Positions 60,703-64,000 of a stretch of DNA of 64,000 nt are shown here, piece by piece. The stretch is from assembly GCF_943913405.1 (NCBI RefSeq), contig NZ_CALTYA010000001.1, forward strand, positions 1 through 64,000, in the 5' to 3' direction. Source of the DNA: an uncultured Flavobacterium sp. GTDB taxonomy: Bacteria; Bacteroidota; Bacteroidia; Flavobacteriales; Flavobacteriaceae. A program made the position numbers and the translations under genes. How positions within the stretch are numbered: position 1 is the stretch's first letter; each line of letters begins with the position of its first letter. Below the pieces are notes generated by a model. The model worked only from the letters and a program-made list of their open reading frames with translations. It ran no database searches and had not been told where the DNA came from.

Positions 60703-63309
60703 TTATTTCTTCGTCAGCATTCTTTTGATTTCGTTCAGCTTCATTAAAGCTTCTACCGGAGTCAAAGTATTAATGTCTAAACTTAAAATTTCGTCTTTTA
60801 TTTCTTCCAAAAGCGGATCATCCAAATTAAAAAAGCTCATTTGCATATCGTCTTTCTCCGATTTGATTCCGTTTAAAGCTTCGCCACTGTGATCTTTTTC
60901 TAATTTCTTTAAAAGCTTCTGTGCCTTTTGAATTACCGTTTGAGGCATTCCCGCCATTTTTGCCACATGAATTCCGAAACTGTGCGCACTGCCGCCTTTT
61001 ACCAATTTACGAATAAACAAAACGTTATCTTTTAATTCTTTTACCGAAACATTATAATTCTGGATTCTCTCCAAAATATCGCTCATTTCGTTCAATTCGT
61101 GATAATGCGTCGCAAACAAAGTTTTCGGCCTTCCTGGATGTTCGTGCAAATATTCAGCAATGGCCCAAGCGATAGAAATTCCGTCATACGTACTTGTGCC
61201 ACGACCAATTTCATCCAATAAAACTAAACTTCTGTCGGACAAATTATTCAAAATGGAAGCCGTTTCGTTCATTTCTACCATAAAAGTAGATTCACCCATC
61301 GAAATATTATCAGAAGCGCCGACTCTGGTAAAAATCTTATCGATGATTCCCATTCGCACGCTTTCCGCAGGAACAAAACTTCCCATCTGCGCTAATAAAA
61401 CAATTAACGCCGTTTGTCGCAAAATCGCCGATTTACCCGACATATTCGGACCCGTAATCATAATCAATTGCTGTGAATCTCTGTCTAAATAAACATCATT
61501 TGCAATATACGGAACTCCAACAGGCAATTGTTTTTCAATCACCGGATGGCGACCGTTTTTGATTTCCAATTCAAAAGTATCGTCTAAAACAGGGCAGACA
61601 TAATTATTTTCATTCGCTAATTGCGTGAACGAAGTCAAGCAATCTAACTGTGCCACCAAGTTCGCATTTAATTGAACCGGCTTAATATACGTAGAAATCC
61701 AAACCACCAATTGCTCAAAAAGCTGAGTTTCCAACTGATGAATTTTCTCTTCTGCTCCTAAAATTTTTGATTCGTATTCTTTTAATTCTTCTGTAATGTA
61801 ACGTTCCGCATTGACCAAAGTCTGTTTGCGAATCCATTCGGCGGGGACTTTATCTTTGTGCGTATTTCGAACCTCGATGTAATATCCGAAGACATTATTA
61901 AACGAAATTTTCAACGAAGAAATTCCGGTTTTCTCTGATTCACGCTTTTCAATTCCTTCCAAATATTCTTTTCCGGTGTTTGAAATATCACGCAATTCGT
62001 CCAATTCTGGATGAACGCCACGCGCAATCGCATTTCCTTTATTGATAGAAACTGGCGAATCGGGATTCAATGTCGTCTTGATTTTTTCTCGCAATAAATC
62101 ACAGCTGTGCAAACTGTCTCCGATGATTTTTACGGCTTCATTTTTACTTTCCAAAGCCAAAGATTTTATCGGAATAATCGCATCCAAAGAATCTTTCAAA
62201 TACACAACTTCCCTTGGAGAAACTTTTCCGGTGGCAATTTTAGAAATCAAACGTTCCAAATCAGAAATCTGCTTGATTTGATATTGAATGTTTTTTAAAA
62301 CTTCCGGATTTTCTTTCAAGTACGAAACTACGTTGTGTCGGCCTTGAATTTTATTCAAATCTTTCAACGGCAAAGCCAGCCAGCGTTTCAAAAGCCTTCC
62401 GCCCATTGGCGAAAGCGTTCTATCAATCACATCTAAAAGCGTCACCGCATTTGGGTTATAACTATGGTACAATTCTAAATTTCGAATCGTAAAACGGTCC
62501 ATCCAAACGTAAGCATCTTCTGCAATTCGCTGAATCGCCGTGATATGCTGTACTTTATTATGTTGCGTTTCGCCCAAATAATACAAAATCGCTCCAGAAG
62601 CAATGATTCCTTCTGGCAATTCTTCAATTCCAAAACCTTTTAAAGAGTTGGTTTGAAAGTGATTTGTAAGTGTTTCAAAAGCATAATCTTCCTTGTAAAT
62701 CCAATCTTCCAAGTAAAAACTGTGGTAATCTTCCCCAAAAGCTTCCTTGAAATCGCCCTTGTTTTGTTTTGGAACTAAAACTTCACTCGGACTAAAATTT
62801 TGGAGCAATTTGTCAATATATTCTTCATTTCCTTGTGCTGTCAAAAATTCTCCGGTCGAAACGTCCAAAAACGAAATTCCGATGATTCTTTTTCCGAAGT
62901 AAATCGATGCCAAGAAATTATTTGATTTGGATTGCAAAACCTCATCATTCATCGAAACTCCCGGAGTCACCAATTCGGTCACGCCACGTTTCACGATGGT
63001 TTTTGTCATTTTTGGATCTTCAAGTTGGTCACAAATTGCAACACGAAGTCCGGCTTTTACCAATTTTGGCAAATACGTATTGATAGAATGGTGCGGAAAA
63101 CCAGCCAAAGCTGTTTCGGTTTCAGAACCCGCACCTCTTTTTGTCAACGTAATTCCGAGGATTTTTGACGCACGAACGGCATCTTCCCCAAAAGTTTCGT
63201 AAAAATCTCCAACTCTAAACAACAAGCAAGCATCAGGATATTTCCTTTTGATTTCGTTGTATTGCTTCATTAAAGGCGTTTCTTTAGGAGTTTTATCTTT
63301 CGGGGCCAA
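60703..63309 (-). CDS. mutS: DNA mismatch repair protein MutS
   Basis: An 868-residue mismatch-recognition ATPase. The mismatch-binding motif GDFYETFGEDA is near 33-43, the Walker A GPNMSGKS near 617-624 and Walker B/signature LDEIGRGTSTYDG near 700. The start is a TTG at 63309: no ATG precedes the conserved KETPLMKQYNEIK, which lies at about residues 9-20, so the next ATG (the M of PLMKQY) would remove conserved sequence. Full length; no MutL is adjacent. It is divergent from the RNA methyltransferase. Confidence 0.96.
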   Translation of the reverse strand: MAPKDKTPKETPLMKQYNEIKRKYPDACLLFRVGDFYETFGEDAVRASKILGITLTKRGAGSETETALAGFPHHSINTYLPKLVKAGLRVAICDQLEDPKMTKTIVKRGVTELVTPGVSMNDEVLQSKSNNFLASIYFGKRIIGISFLDVSTGEFLTAQGNEEYIDKLLQNFSPSEVLVPKQNKGDFKEAFGEDYHSFYLEDWIYKEDYAFETLTNHFQTNSLKGFGIEELPEGIIASGAILYYLGETQHNKVQHITAIQRIAEDAYVWMDRFTIRNLELYHSYNPNAVTLLDVIDRTLSPMGGRLLKRWLALPLKDLNKIQGRHNVVSYLKENPEVLKNIQYQIKQISDLERLISKIATGKVSPREVVYLKDSLDAIIPIKSLALESKNEAVKIIGDSLHSCDLLREKIKTTLNPDSPVSINKGNAIARGVHPELDELRDISNTGKEYLEGIEKRESEKTGISSLKISFNNVFGYYIEVRNTHKDKVPAEWIRKQTLVNAERYITEELKEYESKILGAEEKIHQLETQLFEQLVVWISTYIKPVQLNANLVAQLDCLTSFTQLANENNYVCPVLDDTFELEIKNGRHPVIEKQLPVGVPYIANDVYLDRDSQQLIMITGPNMSGKSAILRQTALIVLLAQMGSFVPAESVRMGIIDKIFTRVGASDNISMGESTFMVEMNETASILNNLSDRSLVLLDEIGRGTSTYDGISIAWAIAEYLHEHPGRPKTLFATHYHELNEMSDILERIQNYNVSVKELKDNVLFIRKLVKGGSAHSFGIHVAKMAGMPQTVIQKAQKLLKKLEKDHSGEALNGIKSEKDDMQMSFFNLDDPLLEEIKDEILSLDINTLTPVEALMKLNEIKRMLTKK

Positions 63310-63374
63310 GGGATTTCGGAATTTTAAATTATTTTTGCTAAAGTAAAAAAACTAAAATTATTGCATCCGCATTT

Positions 63375-63905
63375 ATGAGAAAACTTGCCAACAGTGAACT
63401 TGAAAGAAAAACCGTCGAAGATTTTAAGCAAGCCGACAAAACGCCAATCATCATTATCTTGGACGATATCAGAAGTTTGCACAACATTGGTTCGGTTTTC
63501 AGAACGGCAGATGCGTTTTTAATCGAGAAGATTTATTTGTGCGGAATCACCGCTGTACCGCCAAATAAGGAAATTCACAAAACGGCTTTGGGCGCGACAG
63601 AAACCGTTTCTTGGGAATATGCCAAAGATGTTTTGGAAGTCATTCAGAATTTAAAACAAGAAAATGTTTCGGTTTTGGCCATTGAACAAGTGGAAAATTC
63701 TATTTTTCTTCAAAATTTTTCTCCGGAAGAAAACCAAAAATACGCCTTAGTTTTTGGAAACGAAGTCAAAGGTGTTTCTCAAGAAGCTGTTGCAATTTGC
63801 GATGGCGTGATTGAAATTCCGCAATTAGGGACAAAACATTCGCTGAATATTTCGGTAAGTGCTGGAATCGTAGTTTGGGATTTATTCCAAAAGCTTCGTT
63901 TTTAA
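63375..63905 (+). CDS. SpoU/TrmH-family RNA methyltransferase
   Basis: A 176-residue SPOUT-fold methyltransferase: ILDDIRSLHNIGSVFRTADAFLIEKIYLCG (about 28-57), YALVFGNEVKGVSQEAV (about 127-143) and IPQLGTKHSLNISVSAGIVVWDL at the end are the three conserved motifs with the trefoil knot. It is TrmH-like; the target (2'-O-methylation of tRNA or rRNA) is not determined. A TATTTTTG box lies at 63330-63337. Confidence 0.88.
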   Translation: MRKLANSELERKTVEDFKQADKTPIIIILDDIRSLHNIGSVFRTADAFLIEKIYLCGITAVPPNKEIHKTALGATETVSWEYAKDVLEVIQNLKQENVSVLAIEQVENSIFLQNFSPEENQKYALVFGNEVKGVSQEAVAICDGVIEIPQLGTKHSLNISVSAGIVVWDLFQKLRF

Positions 63906-63919
63906 AGAATTCGCATTGG

Positions 63920-63960
63920 AATTATTCATTTAATTAAATACTTTTAGCGAATGAATAATT
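63920..63960. repeat. AATTATTCATT inverted repeat near the window end
   Basis: AATTATTCATT (63920-63930) and its exact complement (63950-63960), spacer 19. It may be the terminator of the methyltransferase gene, although the T run is weak, and its right arm contains the ATG of the possible next gene. Confidence 0.5.
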
Positions 63961-64000
63961 TGCGTTTCCCTTATAGAATTTTACTTTTATTTCTTGTCTC
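63951..64000 (+). CDS. Possible start of a truncated gene with signal peptide
   Basis: An ATG at 63951 opens a frame to the window end encoding MNNLRFPYRILLLFLVS, a positively charged start and hydrophobic run like a signal peptide or membrane anchor. Only 16 codons are visible, so the call is weak. Confidence 0.35.
   Translation, partial: MNNLRFPYRILLLFLV

Overview
The window reads as chromosome of a Flavobacterium-like member of the Bacteroidota. The evidence is low GC with heavy poly-A/T intergenic DNA, TAnnTTTG promoter boxes with an upstream TTG, type IX secretion (T9SS) cargo of both sorting types plus a T9SS plug protein, an S46 dipeptidyl peptidase, and family-typical genes (GxxExxY, DUF6702, DUF6370). 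Most of the window is ordinary core genome. No prophage, transposase, CRISPR array or rRNA operon was seen.

Layout. 190-2493: an ECF sigma factor / anti-sigma / outer-membrane protein operon with a textbook ECF promoter in front. 2634-4797: polyprenyl synthase and rlmN. 4952-9136: a large T9SS type A cargo protein, an O-methyltransferase and an exported GIGT-type repeat protein. 9381-13280: PAP2 phosphatase, tatA, M1 peptidase, DUF6702 protein. 13294-16963: five overlapping tandem paralogues with a carboxypeptidase-regulatory-like domain. 17117-23017: pepE, tRNA-Gly(UCC), an acetyltransferase, two convergent L,D-transpeptidases and gpmI. 23186-30305: T9SS type B cargo, map, a GxxExxY gene bracketed by inverted repeats, a methyltransferase, the T9SS plug protein and apaG. 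30302-36296: the four-gene ligase-associated DNA repair cluster (MBL exonuclease, ATP-dependent ligase, Lhr-type helicase, PdeM). 36793-38421: pruA.

38684-39605 is a small accessory cassette of two unrecognised genes flanked by short inverted repeats. 39651-44295: rsmG, desaturase, aminotransferase, purT, DUF6370 protein. 44482-50219: an unrecognised membrane protein, then a two-component system with a Usp-like protein and a bestrophin channel. 50354-53057: lipoprotein, YiiX-like hydrolase, fabD and a toxin-antitoxin pair whose toxin is frameshifted. 53107-57152: galE, a DegT/DnrJ-type aminotransferase, waaA and an acetyltransferase. 57279-60561: a DPP11-like S46 peptidase, a small lipoprotein, a YegP-like protein and a tRNA-Gly(GCC)/tRNA-Leu(UAA) pair. 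60703-63905: mutS and a SpoU-type RNA methyltransferase. A truncated gene may begin at 63951.

The intergenic DNA carries several recurrent families: CGCAAAG-rich elements, ATCTGTG/CACAGAT elements, a CCCCCTAACCCCC hairpin, an AGCCCCGAT hairpin element and TTCAAAGTTTAA palindromes. These, the tandem paralogue array, the repeat-bracketed GxxExxY gene and the two-gene cassette are the least explained parts of the window. Start codons were moved downstream from the longest possible reading frame where a TTG or GTG preceded a better ATG; each case is noted.
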